Shown in pieces: positions 62,276 through 64,000 of a DNA stretch of 64,000 bases. The position numbers were made by a program, and so were the translations under genes. The notes beneath the pieces are model-generated. The model was not told the DNA's origin, did not search any database, and worked only from the letters and a program-made list of their open reading frames with translations. Origin of the DNA: Lathyrus oleraceus (Eukaryota > Streptophyta > Magnoliopsida > Fabales > Fabaceae). The stretch covers positions 84,184,614 through 84,248,613 of the forward strand of contig NC_066585.1 in the NCBI RefSeq assembly GCF_024323335.1, written 5' to 3'. How positions within the stretch are numbered: the first letter of the stretch is position 1; each line of letters starts with the position of its first letter.

Positions 62276-64000
62276 TGTCGCACCTCGAAAAAATGGGGAT
62301 ACGACTTCAAAGCGAAGCGCAATCGCACGCTCGCAATGATGGACTAAACAGAGTCGCCACCGAACTTTATTTATTCCTAAAAAGGAAAGGGGAAATATCG
62401 ATAAAACCCAGGACAAAAGAAAGGATAAGATATGGTCATCGCAACCAATATCAGGGTTCGGGAGTCGATTACGCAAGGGGAAGGTATTAGCACCCCTCAC
62501 GTCCGTTGTACTCAACGGGAACCATTAGGTCAGTTGTGTGCGTTAATGTTAGTTTGAAATGTTAGGCTTTTCAGTTTATTAGGTGGGAAAAGAAAGAAAG
62601 AAGAGAGAAGAAATGTTTTTGGATTTTTAACGAAGGACTAAACCTAAGTTTTTTATTAGTGGGCCTGACAAGATTTACAAATCCTGCTCCTACGTATCTC
62701 AATAGAGAAGTCAAGGCTTACGTAGTTCTGGGTAGAAAAATGTTTGTTTGTTGGTCGATTTTAGCGAAAGCTATACTGTATTAATCGACGAAAACATTGT
62801 TTTACCCAAAACAGATGAGGAGTGGACGCATACCACACATCGAACGGATTTATAAATCTACATTCGGAAAAGCGTCATTTATCTCTACTCAACAATCGTG
62901 GCCGAAACATTGTTTTGTATCACTTAAGACAAGATACCTTTCGTTTATGAAAAAGGTTTTTGATTAATCGCACGGCGGCGAGAAAAAAAAGTTTGATTGG
63001 TTGGATGTATTTTGAGTGATGGCGAGAGCTTGGATGAGCGAGATATACATCTCGAATCCTAGTCTCAGGAGTACACGGTATACACCATGTTCCATTTCCA
63101 TCTTTATTGAAAAAGTATTAAGGTAGGAATTAGGTATTTTGAAGTTTGAAAGACGAGTACTTGTGACCTACAAGCTCTTACAGCTTGGGTCTAATACTCG
63201 GGACTACGTCTGGACATTCCACCCAGGCAGTCTGTTTCTTTCCAATATTGCTAAGAAAATGATTCGGATATTTATGAATGTTTTGGAGGGAAGACGAATA
63301 TTTATGGCTTGGAAGCTCTTACAGCTTGAGCCTAATATTCGGGATTACAACTGGATATTCCCTCCAGGTAATCTTTTTCTTCCAACTTTATTAAGAAGAT
63401 GATTTGAGATATTTGCAGGTGTTTTGGAGAGAAGACAAATATTTATGGCTTACAAGCTCTTACAGCTTGTGCCTAATATTCGGGATTACGACTGGACATT
63501 CCATCCAGGTAATCTTTTTCTTCACATTTTATTTAAAAAATGATTTGAATATTAAAGAGAAGACGAATATTTATGACTTGCAAGCTCTTACAGCTTGAGC
63601 CTAATATTCGGGATTACGACTGGACATTACATCCAGGTAATCTTTTTCTTCCAACTTTATTAAGAAAAAGATTTGAATATTAAAGAGAAGACGAATATTA
63701 ACGGCTTACAAGCTCTTACAGCTTGAGCCTAATATTCGGGGTTACGACTGGACATTCCATCCAGGTAACCTTTTTCTTCCATTTTATTAAGAAAATGATT
63801 TGAGGTTTAAATATTATGTTGATTTGTGAAATGATCTTGAAATGATTCTCATTTATTTTTGGAATGTATTTTGAATTTGAGAAAAATTGAAATTGATTTT
63901 GAAATCGAATAAAATTTGAGTATGATTATTTACATGTGAAAATTCAAACATGAATCATCTGAATAAATAATTAACCATATTAGATTGATTAAAAAATAAT
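62276..64000 (+). mobile_element. Start of a large LTR element (Ogre-like LTR?), runs off the window
   Basis: Begins TGTCGCACCTCGAAAAAATG exactly where copy 2 homology ends. It contains AACAGAGTCGCCACCGAAC and GGGAAGGTATTAGCACCCC, words I associate with LTRs of Ogre-type elements of vetch and pea relatives. That recognition is from memory and not verified. No coding region is present; the length so far (1.7 kb without a second end) fits the very long LTRs of that group. Confidence 0.45.
63130..63800. repeat. Tandem repeat of 128-141 bp, 5 copies
   Basis: The word CTCTTACAGCTTG recurs at 63175, 63316, 63457, 63585 and 63713, giving steps of 141, 141, 128 and 128 bp. Each unit also holds AATATTCGGGATTAC and CATCCAGGTAATCTTTTTC. 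The first copy is the most diverged. Confidence 0.93.

Noticed and set aside
63139..63598. Repeated-domain protein frames
   Set aside because: Translations of the 128-141-bp tandem repeat; stops occur in each unit and no start context exists.

Overview
This window is nuclear DNA of a flowering plant. The three intact host genes have many short introns with GT-AG borders, the proteins are plant types (NAC transcription factor, nucellin-like aspartic protease, plastid-type ALDH3), and most of the rest is transposon debris in AT-rich DNA. The high density of Ty3/gypsy elements, the endogenous pararetrovirus fragments and the style of the LTRs suggest a legume, perhaps of the pea/vetch group; that placement is inference, not seen directly.

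Layout. 1-4 kb holds an ALDH3I1-like aldehyde dehydrogenase gene of 12 coding exons. 4-8 kb holds anonymous AT-rich DNA, a possible degraded LTR and a decayed LINE fragment. 8-11 kb holds a broken plant-mobile-domain gene on the minus strand, then a plus-oriented polypurine tract and LTR. 12.2-14.3 kb is an intact nucellin-like aspartic protease gene (8 exons). 15-16 kb is an intact ATAF-type NAC gene on the minus strand (3 exons) with an ABRE/G-box-rich promoter. 17.07-23.54 kb is a Mutator-like element (MULE) with long terminal inverted repeats, a broken MURA-like transposase, a divergently oriented MAIN-LIKE gene and a small antisense paralogue of the transposase N-terminus. A strict 21-nt inverted-repeat motif recurs at its ends and between its two divergent promoters. 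The MULE is flanked by a direct duplication of about 380 bp.

23.9-43.7 kb is a nest. Old endogenous caulimovirid (pararetrovirus) fragments lie in head-to-head and tandem arrangement, interrupted by a Tat-type Ty3/gypsy element (25.03-39.95 kb). That element is itself interrupted by a young Tekay-type chromovirus-like element (28.32-36.93 kb) with a perfect 5-bp target duplication and 2-kb LTRs. 44-50 kb is a second Tat-type ruin with pol on the minus strand, a 76-bp tandem array and an antisense transposon ORF. 50-52 kb is a ghost of a Ty1/copia element. 52-56.7 kb is mostly anonymous. 56.75-62.28 kb is a second Tekay copy on the minus strand, cut at its gag side by the LTR-like start of another large element that runs off the window and carries 128-141-bp tandem repeats.

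Two themes stand out. First, LTRs of closely related elements carry arrays of short perfect palindromes, but the palindrome differs between elements (TTAACCGGTTAA in one, ATACGCGTAT in the other). Second, transposons here repeatedly carry non-mobility or antisense genes, including two different plant-mobile-domain genes in two unrelated transposon contexts.
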